DNA of 64,000 nt, from positions 161,311 to 225,310 of the forward strand of contig PYSS01000021.1 in the NCBI GenBank assembly GCA_003049465.1, written 5' to 3'. The DNA comes from Magnaporthiopsis rhizophila (lineage: Eukaryota > Ascomycota > Sordariomycetes > Magnaporthales > Magnaporthaceae). This document shows, piece by piece, positions 50,001 to 58,908 of the stretch; position 1 is the first letter of the stretch; every line of letters starts with the position of its first letter. Below the pieces are notes generated by a model. That model saw nothing but the letters and a program-made list of their open reading frames with translations, had not been told where the DNA came from and did not search any database. Made by a program: the position numbers and the translations under genes.

Positions 50001-50557
50001 TTGGCCTCACCATCGACGAGATCGACAAGGGCTTGGCCGCCGATCTCGCCAGCAGCACGGTGAACTCGTCGCTGACCTTCACCACCACCTTCCTCCCGGC
50101 GACCGACGAGGTGCTGGTGACGGCGCACCGGCCGCCCGTGACGGCCGCGAGCATCACGCGCGCCGGCGGTGCCATCTCGACCCCCGTCGCCCTCGAGAAC
50201 GCCCTGGTCGCCCTCCGGCCTGCGGTCGCCAAGACGGTCGGCCGCCTGGGCCTCGCCGCGAAGGTAGGCCTGTGCCACGTGGACTCCTCGGGCGTCGTGG
50301 GCCGGCGCGACGGTGGCTCGTCGTCATCTCTCGGCCCGGACGCGGACGGCTGGAGCGCTGTCGTGGGGCGGGCCGCGGGCCGTCAGCCGGTCCGTCCGGC
50401 CTCGGAGCCTACCAAGAAGCCAGGGGGCGTGTTCCTGGCACTCGCCAGGAGGAAGCCCGCCGAGCCGCCCAAGCCCAAGCCGAAGCTCGAGCCTGAGCCG
50501 CTGGAGGACGACTGGGAGACTGCTGCGGAGAGGCTTGAGGATGGGAGCAGTGGTTGA
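47040..50557 (+). CDS. FAP1: NF-X1-type zinc-finger protein with RING and R3H domains (FAP1/NFX1 homologue)
   Basis: Relatives are human NFX1, Drosophila shuttle craft and yeast Fap1, a ligand of the prolyl isomerase FKBP12. They act as transcription or mRNA regulators and may have E3 activity. Two exons, 47040-48811 and 48898-50557, are joined by an 86-bp intron and give 1143 aa. The splice rejoins VCIRVCGRKLKCG. The N-terminal 185 residues are Arg/Gly-rich (RGRGGRGGQ), as in RNA-binding proteins. A RING-like finger spans about 190-245 (ECVICTNEV...WRCPACNSS). A long array of NF-X1 repeats with CG-x-H-x-C-x3-CH patterns follows (about 255-780). The R3H domain lies near 850-905 (KPMQPHQRAFLHSLAEDFGL), then an Ala-rich stretch and a Pro/Lys tail ending LEDGSSG. 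The start at 47040 is the first ATG in frame. Confidence 0.92.
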
Positions 50558-51170
50558 GTCTGTGACGACAGCGGGCTCCTGGTGTATGAAGCGATGCCCT
50601 TGTTTGAAGGCAGACGGCCGGGATACCAGAGGGATAGATGGACGGGGAGCCAAGCCTGGTTATTTTGGTGGCCCGTGGTTGTGACAGTATCGCAATACCA
50701 ATATCTGCTTGGGCTTCACTCGAGCTTGGTTGCTATGAAACTGGGTTCCCTGGTCTGACTATCTATCACAGGGAAACGGCCGCCAAATTCCGGACGTAGA
50801 ATTGACCTCGGATGTATAACGGGACACTACCCCTGAATCAGGTCTAGCTGGTCCATCAAGATGCGGCACGAACCACAAAAGGACCTACGAGCTCTCCAAA
50901 AGCGTTGCCCGCCAGGCCTGAAGGGTAACAATATCACCAATCGTAATGGGAAGGCTCCGCCAGGCACTAAAAGGCAGACAAACTCTGCCACATGTGCCGT
51001 GCCGCGTTCTTGACCGTGCTCTTTAGACGTCACTTGTCCTTTTTCACGCCTCAGTCCGCAGCGTTCCCGAAACCGCCTCGGACCTCCTTATGCAGATATC
51101 TGTGACCCCGAACCATTGCCCCGCGGTTCGTCGTGCTTGCCAACTTCCGCCCAGTTACTCGACAACCTAG
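50558..51170. other. Convergent intergenic between NF-X1-type gene and secreted protein gene
   Basis: 613 bp between opposing stop codons with no supported gene. Confidence 0.5.
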
Positions 51171-51958
51171 TTACCCGGCCAGATGTGCATAACCAAGGTT
51201 CTCCAGAGTCGCCGCCACCGCAAGCACCACGGAAAAGTCCAGAGCTCGCCTCAGCGACGCTGATCGACTCTCCGAACCAGAGTTCTTTTGCCCGCCAGTT
51301 CCGCCAAGACCGGCTGCCGCCGTGGCGTCAGCCTGCCCGTTCCCGTCACCGGTAGTGGTGGCGGGTGTGGATGATCCCGTCCCTCTGTCGGGGCAAGGCC
51401 AATAATAATTGTCGCACTGCTGACCTGGAGGTGGGCGTGAACGGTCGTAGTTCGGCGATACTGCAGACGGCGGCGGGCCAGTCAGTCAGCACCTGAATGG
51501 TAAATATATGAAAACTCGACAAAACTTACTATAGCAAGGTGTGGAAAAAAGGCTTGCGGCGCAGGTCCTGTCCCTTAGCCTGCAGTCGTATTGGCCCTTG
51601 TTGCAAGTGCCGACGGCATCTCCCGGCGGGTTGCAGTAGCAGTGCGCATCTTTGGGCGTCTCGCCCGTTATAATTGTACAGTTGACCTTGCCGCAAGCCG
51701 CGGAAGGCTCGAAGAGCGCTACGAGACACTGTAGCAGTTAAGGTTTCTAGTTAGAAACAAGCAAAACGCCCTTCAACCGGTGCGCCCCAGGGTGGACGGA
51801 CGGTTGGGAACACCGCAGAGCTATTAAGGTAGACATACCGGACAGTCGGTGGCGTCGGCGGCTCTCGGCAATATGCCGGCAGGAGTGGTGTCGCTTCCCG
51901 TTGCCGCGACCCTGCCGATCACAACCGCCGCTGCCGGGACGAACCTGGAGATCTTCAT
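51171..51958 (-). CDS. Small cysteine-rich secreted protein (effector-like, unknown function)
   Basis: I do not recognise a family. Three exons, 51958-51839, 51728-51530 and 51460-51171, give 202 aa. The introns are 110 and 69 bp with GTATGT and GTAAGT donors; the second has a GCTGAC branch point. An N-terminal signal peptide is likely (MKISRFVPAAAVVIGRVAA). The mature N-terminal half has 12 cysteines in about 90 residues, including DCPC, NCTII, HCYCN and QQCDNYYWPC, with one possible N-glycosylation site (NCT). Then comes a Gly/Thr/Ala/Ser-rich stalk (ATTTGDGNGQADATAAAGLG) and a C-terminal hydrophobic segment (FSVVLAVAATLENLG). The layout suggests a disulphide-bonded domain, possibly attached by a GPI anchor (weak inference). 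It lies beside a gap and a degenerate accessory cluster. Frame continuity over all three exons supports a real gene. Confidence 0.7.
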
Positions 51959-52765
51959 GTCGAACCGGGGTAAGATATGGTAACGTACTGTATATCTGGG
52001 GGTTAAGTCACCTTGCGGGCAGGGCGAACAAGATTTACAGGTTGACCTTGGGGGAGACCTTGATGCTTTTTAACCTGGGATTGAGTTGAAATGGAACCCA
52101 GTTAGGCTCTTTGGACTTCCGTCCAGCGAGCCGCTATGGCAATTCAGCTTGCTCGACTATTGACGCCTCTTCAAGCGCTAGAACTCATGCAGCTGTATCA
52201 CAGGAGCAAGACGGTCAACTAATTTGCTTTGTGATATGAGGCGGCTTACCTAAAATCCCTTGCTGAAATATCCAGATATCGGGGTTCGATCCCGAACTCC
52301 TGATTATCCATCGCCTGTATAACGTTTGTATTTTTTTTTAAGGTCCCCCAGCGCAAACTTTGCGAGCCGGCGCTTGCGAAACGCTAAGGCTCAGGGGGTA
52401 ACCATGCTGAACGCTTGTGGTGGCAGGCTTACACGATATTTCGCACGATGGCTTGGTGATGGACGAAGAGAACAAGCGGCTCACACGCGCTATGATATAG
52501 CCGCCAATCGGGGCAAAGCCCCTTTTGTAAGACTGAGTTTGATTGCCCCATGGGCCTGGCCGTCGGGGTTTGATCCCAATATTTCCGGCACTTTCAAGGC
52601 TTCGTAGCCCGGCTAACTCTAGCCGCTCATATTCCCAGTAGAGCCTACCTCGGACAATTGCACCCGGCAGTTGAGCCTCGATCTTCGTTGCAGGATCTTG
52701 GACTCGGGTTGTTCACCGTCGTTGGCGACCATCCCGTGTTCCAGTGTTTTCGCGATGGGCGAGCT
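51959..52765. other. Intergenic, structured, no gene recognised
   Basis: It contains several potential hairpins: GGTCCCCCAGCG paired with CGCT...GGGGGTAACC near 52341-52402, and GGGGCAAAGCCCC near 52510. It also has two similar GGGGTTYGATCCC words (about 52281 and 52566) and a T9 tract near 52331. No frame with family similarity was found. It may contain relics of a repeat element. Confidence 0.4.
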
Positions 52766-52817
52766 GGGGGGGGGGGGGGGGNNNNNNNNNNNNNNNNNNN
52801 GGGGGGGGGGGGGGGGG
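52766..52817. other. Assembly gap inside a G homopolymer
   Basis: Sixteen G, then 19 N (52782-52800), then 17 G. The true length of the tract or gap is unknown. Anything interpreted across it is unsafe. Confidence 0.95.
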
Positions 52818-53063
52818 TTTTGCCTTTACGGCGTTAAAGAAATCTCGACGTCTCATCGATGCCCTCCGGCTTGATGCAGTATCTAGGGATTCGCATGGCA
52901 CCGCATGTCCGCTCGCAAAACCTCTGCCCACGACCCGGCCGCGCCGTTCTTGCTGCATCACCTACCAGAACTCTACAACGACCGTCGATTACAAGCGGGG
53001 CTCTGCGCCATCAGCGGCCATCTGCACAGGATGGCATTCTGAAAAGTCCCTGACCCTGTCCTG
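52818..53063. other. Sequence between gap and gasdermin-like gene
   Basis: About 250 bp with short open stretches but no recognisable motif. It could be the end of something interrupted by the gap. Confidence 0.35.
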
Positions 53064-53855
53064 CTACGTCAGGAACTCCAATTCCCACGGACTGGTCCCA
53101 GTTTTGTCGAGCTCTTCCTCCCCGTCGTCCTCATCGTCGTCCCCGACGCCGTACTTGCCACCACTCCTGTAATCGAACTTGACCTTCCCACCTAGCCTGC
53201 TCCTGATCCTGATGGCCTTGTACGCAAAATAGGACCTTGTTCACCGCCGTCCCGCTCACGCCACCATTTCGACCGGCCTCGAGCTCAAGGTGCAGGCTGG
53301 CCGGCATCTTGAAGCCCCCAGGGCCCCGATGGTCAACCTCGGCCCGTGCCTGGTGCTCCCCGAGGTGTCCATCGTGAGGTCCGTCGCGACCTTGAGGCTG
53401 GTGATCATGTACACCCTACGTCTCCCAAACACCGCGTTTTGGAGATAGTTGCGCAGGTGGGGCGACGCGCCGGCGCTCGTCGCGACGAAATCGGCCGTCG
53501 GTAGGAACTCGGCGGTCTCAAGGAGACTGCATCGGTACGATTCCGACTGGTCGCTCTTGAAGGTGTACACGAGCCCGCCTGCCCCCGACTACCCCAAAAC
53601 GCTGGCGTTCGCTCCAGCCCCGGTGATGTTGAGCCCCGCGGAGCCATTGACGCTGCTTCCGCTAGTCGCCGAGAAGTTGGAGGTTGCGCTGCTGCTGCAC
53701 AGTTCGAGCGGGACCGGCAGGCGATCCTGCTGGTTGAGGGACCTGCTCAAGCCGAAGCTGCCGATGTCACGGTAGATGCTGCCAATCCGGGGCGCCGTTT
53801 CGCTCTCCGGATTGATGTCGAGATTGGGTGACCGGAAATAGTACAGTTTAGGCAT
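53064..53855 (-). pseudogene. Gasdermin-like pore-forming protein gene, disrupted
   Basis: The interval from ATG 53855 to stop 53064 is 264 codons, the size of fungal gasdermins (about 260-280 aa). It resembles a widespread fungal family whose members start MPKL and carry a (V/L)YM(I/V)T strand; here MPKLYYF and RRVYMITSLKVA are seen. The latter strand also resembles the YVVTE strand of animal gasdermins. An acidic tail follows (GVGDDDEDDGEEELD). Breaks: an in-frame TAG at 53589-53591, after which the same frame continues with family-like sequence; a frame change near 53315-53325, in a C-run; and a return to the first frame near 53230-53250. It sits 171 bp downstream of the S8 protease gene on the same strand, the arrangement of known fungal gasdermin-protease pairs. 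The family call is from memory of motifs and is not proven. Sequencing error near the gap is an alternative explanation for the breaks. Confidence 0.55.
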
Positions 53856-54026
53856 TACGACCTAGTGTCGCTCTTCGTGAGCTGTGGACCTTGCTCGAGA
53901 GCTACCACTTGAGGGGCTTCTCGTTGGGCAGCCTCGCGGTCCGAGGCCAGAAGCTATAGCTCGACTCTCCCCTGTGTCAGCAAAGCACTCTCTAACCAAG
54001 GTGTTTTTGCTAAACGACGGCTCCCG
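53856..54026. other. 171-bp spacer between protease and gasdermin-like genes
   Basis: Short intergenic spacer between two minus-strand genes. It would be the promoter of the gasdermin-like gene if that gene is transcribed separately. Confidence 0.5.
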
Positions 54027-56357
54027 CTACAAGTACGCCCCGATGGAATTATCGATCCACGCTTTAGTATACCTGATCTGGAACCAGGCCCAGTGCATAA
54101 CCCAGTTGTAGTCCGACGACCGCCCTCCGCTAGGGCCTTCATTCATCCTGCCGAGGAGGTCCCTCATGCAGTCGGCCCTGTGGATGTTCCGCCACTGCTC
54201 GTCGGTCAAGAAGCCCCTCGCGTAGTCCATCACGACGGCCGCAATCCCCGCCGCGACGGCTGTGGCGCACGAAGTCCCGCTCATCGCCACGCCGCCGCTC
54301 TCGTCTATGCTTGGAATACTGCCCTTCGGCATTAGCGCTGGCGGCCACGCCGAGACAACTCCTTCCTCCAGTGTCATGAGCCTCATGTTGCCCAGGGGCC
54401 TGGGGGCGAAAGGGGACGGGTTCCCGAGGCCGTCTGCGGAGTGGACACAGATGACGTCCGGGTCCCTCGCCGGCCACGCCACGCCGCCTGGGAGGTTCCG
54501 ACCGTCGTTGCTGGCCGCCGCGAAAAATAGGATGCCGTTATCCGAAGCCTTTTTTATCTCGCAACTGAGATCCGGAATCTTCTCTCCAAAGCCAAACGCC
54601 ATCCCGACTATGTCCACTTTCCATTCCGTGGCTGCGTGGTGGGGAGCGCAGCCTGTCAACCTCCTGGCCATTCCGCTTGATTCGGGAGCTGCTCGGAAAT
54701 TGCTAGGCTTGTGAACCTACCCTAACGATTCTTTTGGAGGTTTCTTTCACGCCCGGGTTTTCCCTAAACACCCGGGCCACGTGAATGACTGCCTCGGGCG
54801 CGATCTTGCGGAGCAGGATGGAGAGGTGCGTGCCGTGGCCTGCTTCGTCCCTCTTCTCGTCAGGATCACCTACCCAGCTCCGATACTTGATACGCGGCTC
54901 AAAATCGTAGCAGACCTAATGGGCCTCGGACGGTTCCAGACCGCTGTCGAGGATAGCGATCTTTACCCTCTTTTCGTCTGAGGGCGCGCCTTCTCTCAGA
55001 CCTCTGATGCGCTCCAGGACGCCGTGGTGCCACTCGAACCATCGATCTGCGCTCTTCCTCCTGAGCCGTAGGAAATTGTCAGTACTTTGAGCTCCGCAGC
55101 GGCCGGTAAGGACAACTCAACGTACTCATCCGTCCTTGTGGGCCTGTAATCTTGCCCGTAGAGCGACATGTCCCGATTCCACGCCCATGGGGTCCCATCC
55201 TGCTGACTATCGGCTGTGCCCACAAGTCGCTCCCCGGATGGTTCTGGCTGCGGCCTCCTTGAAGTTGAGAAGGTCGTCGCGGGCGCACTTGTGGAAGGCG
55301 TCTGTATCAACCCGTCATCGCGCGGCTTGCCGCCCCGTTCGGCACCTTCAAATCCGAGTTGGAGTGCCAGAGGGCGGACTATGTTCGTGAGAATGTGGTG
55401 TCGAATGGGCCCCTCCTCAGACATTCGCTCCTGGCGGAGGTTCGGGAGCGGCCCCAGCCTTAAACATGACCGGATCGCGTGCCTAAGCCCCGATAAGAAA
55501 TCTTGTGCCACCAGCACCATCTCGTCTCTCCAGTGAGTTGAGCAGCTGCACGGCCGCGATGTGATCATCGTTGCAGCGCCTTGACAAGATTGGGGAGTCT
55601 GAGCGGGGAAATTGGCTGCCAGTGACTATTTCCAGGAGCATGATCCCGAGCGCCAAGATGACGGGGTGTCGGTGTGATTGCATATGTGGCGGCGGCCCGG
55701 TCTCACCCTGATATTCGGTGAGACGTACCGAGAGGTAAGGCGAGCAGAGCGCCAGGCGATCAGAGTCCTGCGTCTTGGTCAAGAAGATCCTGCGGCTGCT
55801 CCAGCTGTCTCTGAGCCAGGACCCTGGGTAGTACCATAGAGCCGAATCGGCGAGAGAGTAACAAAGCAGGTGTTGCTCCTCGGGTGTATAGGTAAGGATA
55901 TTGAGGCTCGGTTCGGCGCCCCCAAGGAGATGGCACAAAGGTAGGATATGTTCATCGTATCGTCTTTCAAGGTCAATGTCTGGCCTGAGGTGCCATAAGA
56001 TGCCCCTCTCCACCAGGAATTCGACAGTGAGGCAGTGACTGTCTTTGATCCATTGGCAAATGTCCTTATCCACTGCCACGAGTTCCCCGTCTGGGAGCTC
56101 TCCTGGCCTGCTCTATTGTTAATTGTTCGCCCTCTGCGTGAAACCGCGGGGACATGTTCTGGCTTCCTCTCCGGGCCTATTTCTTACCTGGCATCTTCGA
56201 CCTTGACCACGATCTTTTTCCACTCCTTCCTGTCCTCGCAAATCGGTAGGAGCAGCTCAAATAATGGGTTGCCCTGCGCCGCCTCGCCGGGGCTTTTCAG
56301 ACCAAGCCTCACTTCTTTGGATTGACTAGCCCCGGAGGCCTGGAAGATTTTCCGCAA
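54027..56357 (-). pseudogene. DUF7580 plus subtilisin-like (S8) serine protease gene, disrupted
   Basis: The N-terminal part matches fungal DUF7580 proteins: LFELLLPICEDRKEW, an intron at 56187-56139 joined in frame to PGELPDGELVAV, then SALWYYPGSWLRDSW, CSPYLSVRL and HPVILALGIMLLEI. The C-terminal part is a subtilase with all three catalytic regions visible: Asp in IAILDSGLE, His in GHGTHLS and Ser in SGTSCATAVAAG. Breaks: a frame change near 55520-55535, a second near 55075-55090, and an in-frame TAG at 54916-54918 between the Asp and His motifs. The junction near 54670-54720 also has no frame-consistent splice. The 5' end is missing: stop codons occupy the frame just above 56357. In the family this architecture is intracellular and NLR-like, not a secreted digestive protease. 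The downstream gasdermin-like gene suggests a cell-death role (inference). Confidence 0.7.
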
Positions 56358-57751
56358 CTACGCTCCGTCCTGGAGCAGCTGCTTTTGTCACTGTGCAAAG
56401 ACCTGTGCGGTAAGTATCGAATGACTGGATATCCTAGCGATGTAGATACTTGAGTCTCTGATTCCTCCTACTACTCCAGAGCTCACTGGACAGCCACAAG
56501 AGCCCGAGGCTGCTTCAACAACGAGTATCGACGATACTAGGCAAACGCTCCACCTGGAAAGGCCAGGAACCCCTGCGTCCTACGCCTCCCTTTCCTCCTG
56601 TGATGATGATGAGGTTGGTGTCTACGACCAGGCCACCCGTAGACGGCTTACTCTTCGCACCCACGTCGAGGATACGATAGAGCGCCTACGAGGGCACGCC
56701 GTGGGGCTCGAACAAGCGGAGGCAAACAAACTGGAAAGAGAAGTGGATCACTTACTCGGGGAGTCGGATCTCCTGTCCGTGAAGCATACCAACGACAACT
56801 CCCACTTCTGGGCCTTGGCCCGTCAAAATGCCTCTACGGCTGAGCTGCAAAACAGGATTTTTCAGTCATTGTCCCGACGAAAGGCTAGGCTCCGGTATCT
56901 CCGGGGGGCAAGGCTGTACGACAGAAATAGCCCACCCACGGGCAAGAGCCTACAAATTCTACGGGTCTCGGTTCCGGGGCTCCATGTTCAATAGGCAGAG
57001 ACCTCAGGTGGCGCTGACGGCAAGGGGAAGGGGCCGGCTTTCAGCCTACGAGGCAGAGCCAAGCCGCTGGGTGTAAGCGGAGAGCTTGGGCGAGCCCGCC
57101 GCAGACCATCAATCCGTGGGACGGGTTTGTTTGCTATGCCGACACTCTCACAATAGTCACCATATCATGCAGGACTTCCGGCCATACTTCTGCATAGTCG
57201 AGCGTTGCGACGCTCCGCTCGATGTCCCGACCAGTTTCGAGGGCTTGATGGAGCACCTGGAGACGCACATGCCTGTTAGGTACCACCTCGTTCTGCCGGA
57301 CGGCAGCCACAAAGAGTTCGAGAACAAGGTCGACTATGACAAACACGCTGGGGAAATGCCTGAATACAGCTACATGGCTCCTGGCGCCCTCGACACTATG
57401 AGGGCTTCCAGCCGTCGTCGTAGTGTCTTTAAACTCACCGCCTGCCCTCTCTCCGGCTGCTCCCCACACGAAATCCCCGATGAGGTCCACGACACAGATC
57501 CCTGGGAGCATCAGAGGCAGCTGATAGCCCACTTGCAAAGACACATGCTGGGCATCGCCTTCTCTCAGCCGAGCCTGTACCGCAACAACGCTACCTCAAA
57601 AGCAATTACTCAGCGACTTTTACTGCCGTACCAGCAGGAGCAGCAGCTTCGGCCACGGCCAAATGCGCGGTTGCCACCACCCCAGGGGTGGCACCCACTT
57701 CAACAAACTTATCCACCCATGACTATACCTCCCGCGGCCACAAGCGCGTAA
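56338..57751 (+). pseudogene. Degenerate C2H2 zinc-finger protein gene of the AcuF-like type
   Basis: An exon reading LEDFPQLRSVLEQLLLSLCK ends at a GTAAGT donor (56411) and splices to 56480, giving LCELTGQPQEPEA. The frame then runs through ATRRRLTLRTHVEDTIERL and NRIFQSLSRRKARLRYLRG to a stop at 56992-56994. A second frame, open from about 56930, continues to a stop at 57074-57076 and reopens at 57086. That part carries finger-like blocks CLLCRHSHNSHHIMQDFRPY, HLETHMPVRYH, YSYMAPGALDTM, ACPLSGC and HLQRHMLGIAF. The pattern (helical N-terminus, RR-rich helix, irregular C2H2 fingers) resembles fungal proteins annotated as AcuF-like C2H2 domain proteins. No start codon is evident, and its 5' exon abuts or overlaps the 5' end of the divergent protease gene. 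Probably a pseudogene, though an unrecognised intron could explain part of it. Confidence 0.5.
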
Positions 57752-58035
57752 GTATTGACGCTGATTCTTTGTTTCCTCTGGTAGGAACTCCAATCTCTAG
57801 GCAAAAAGACGTTTTTGCAGCAGGGTTTAGGTTGCTTCTTCTTTGCTGTTGGAGTAACATTGACACCTCAGCTCAAGAGTCAACCCCCTTATTCTTATTT
57901 TACTAATAGGCATCTTAATGTCTTGCAACCACTAGTTTCTTCGACGACACATCGACAATTGTTACCAAGAATGGGTCAGCCGGAGACGAAAGCAGCGGAG
58001 GCGCTTTACGACCCAAGAATCGGGAATCAAAGGTC
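57752..58035. other. Downstream flank of the zinc-finger relic
   Basis: AT-richer sequence. A possible tiny intron (GTAAGT at 57748 to TAG at 57784, 37 bp) looks too short to be real. A frame open from 57917 leads into the small reading frame that follows. Confidence 0.35.
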
Positions 58036-58077
58036 ATGGAATCTAAGCTCCGGGAATCAAATATCATGGAATGGTTA
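58019..58077. repeat. Imperfect direct repeat of about 30 bp
   Basis: Two near-identical units, each beginning CGGGAATCAAA and containing ATCATGGAAT or GTCATGGAAT, lie side by side and overlap the start of the 58-aa frame. Confidence 0.6.
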
Positions 58078-58212
58078 AATGACCAAGCGAAAGGCAACGG
58101 AATCATGTTAGCGATCCTACTACTCCGCTTTTTGGTGCCCAAGACCATAAGTCAACGCAGAGAGGAGATTAAAGCTAGGACGATAAAGTTTTTAGAGGGT
58201 GTGGGCTGTTAA
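58036..58212 (+). CDS. Small hypothetical protein, 58 aa, doubtful
   Basis: ATG at 58036, stop at 58210-58212. The protein begins MESKLRESNIMEWLND, has a hydrophobic segment (GIMLAILLLRFLVP), and ends with a charged helix (TISQRREEIKARTIKFLEG). The frame stays open upstream to 57917, so this could be the last exon of a longer gene (for example with acceptor CACTAG near 57937) or a relic. I do not recognise it. The charged-hydrophobic-charged layout suggests a single-pass membrane peptide. Confidence 0.3.
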   Translation: MESKLRESNIMEWLNDQAKGNGIMLAILLLRFLVPKTISQRREEIKARTIKFLEGVGC

Positions 58213-58908
58213 GAGGGCCTTCACGGATTGGGCGAGGGACCAACGGGTGTGCAAGAGGAATGGGTGAGACATTTCAGAGTCACGCGCGTGACCGCATCCC
58301 CACGCACCGCCACACATCATTTGCCGTCGTGAATTCAAGGTGTCTAGGACAACTCTCGAGGAGAGGTAGTCGGGAGACTTTCATTCTCGGGGTCTTGGAG
58401 GAGGACTTTAATGCACAAACGCCGTGACCATGATCTATAAGACATGCAAAAGAAGGAGAAAAAAAAATAGAGAAAAGGAGAACGCCAGGTGATAGTCCAG
58501 CTTCATGGCACCAAAGGGCGCTGCGGAGGCGGTCCGCTCGGGTCTTGGTAAGACAAAACAAAGGAAATGAAATACGTGATGGGAAATCACGGGGGTATCT
58601 TTTCGTCAATGATGCAAAAATGAGAAAAGAAAAAGGAGGTGCTGCCAAAGTCTGTCGCCCATCTTTCGCTCCATCAAGATCCGAACCGATGTTTTGACAG
58701 AAACCGGAATTAGTTTTTTCGGTGCAGAATAGACCGTGGTCATAAGTGTTAAAACAATGCTTTCGGGGATCCAAATGAGTCGCCGAGGTGTTAGGAAATG
58801 CTGATGAGGTGAATGCTGCTTTTTCTTCCTTTTTTTTTTCTTTTTCTTTTTTCTTTTTCTTTTTTCTTCTCTTCTCTCCTCCTCTCGTACCTCCATTTCT
58901 CCGAGCGA
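58213..58908. other. Intergenic downstream of the Bem46-family gene
   Basis: About 700 bp with no supported gene. A CT/T-rich tract (about 58820-58875) lies just downstream of the minus-strand stop and probably belongs to its 3' UTR. Confidence 0.5.

Noticed and set aside
48962..50278. 438-aa minus-strand reading frame opposite the NF-X1-type gene
   Set aside because: Antisense shadow; composition follows the complementary codons and the plus strand has a clear family match.
52201..52302. tRNA-like segment with GGTTCGATCCC and partly pairing ends (CAGGAG / CTCCTG)
   Set aside because: The T-stem pairs only in a non-standard register, the anticodon arm is missing and the A box is poor. At best a degenerate relic.
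57748..57784. 37-bp intron candidate at the end of the zinc-finger relic
   Set aside because: Shorter than any credible fungal intron in this window.
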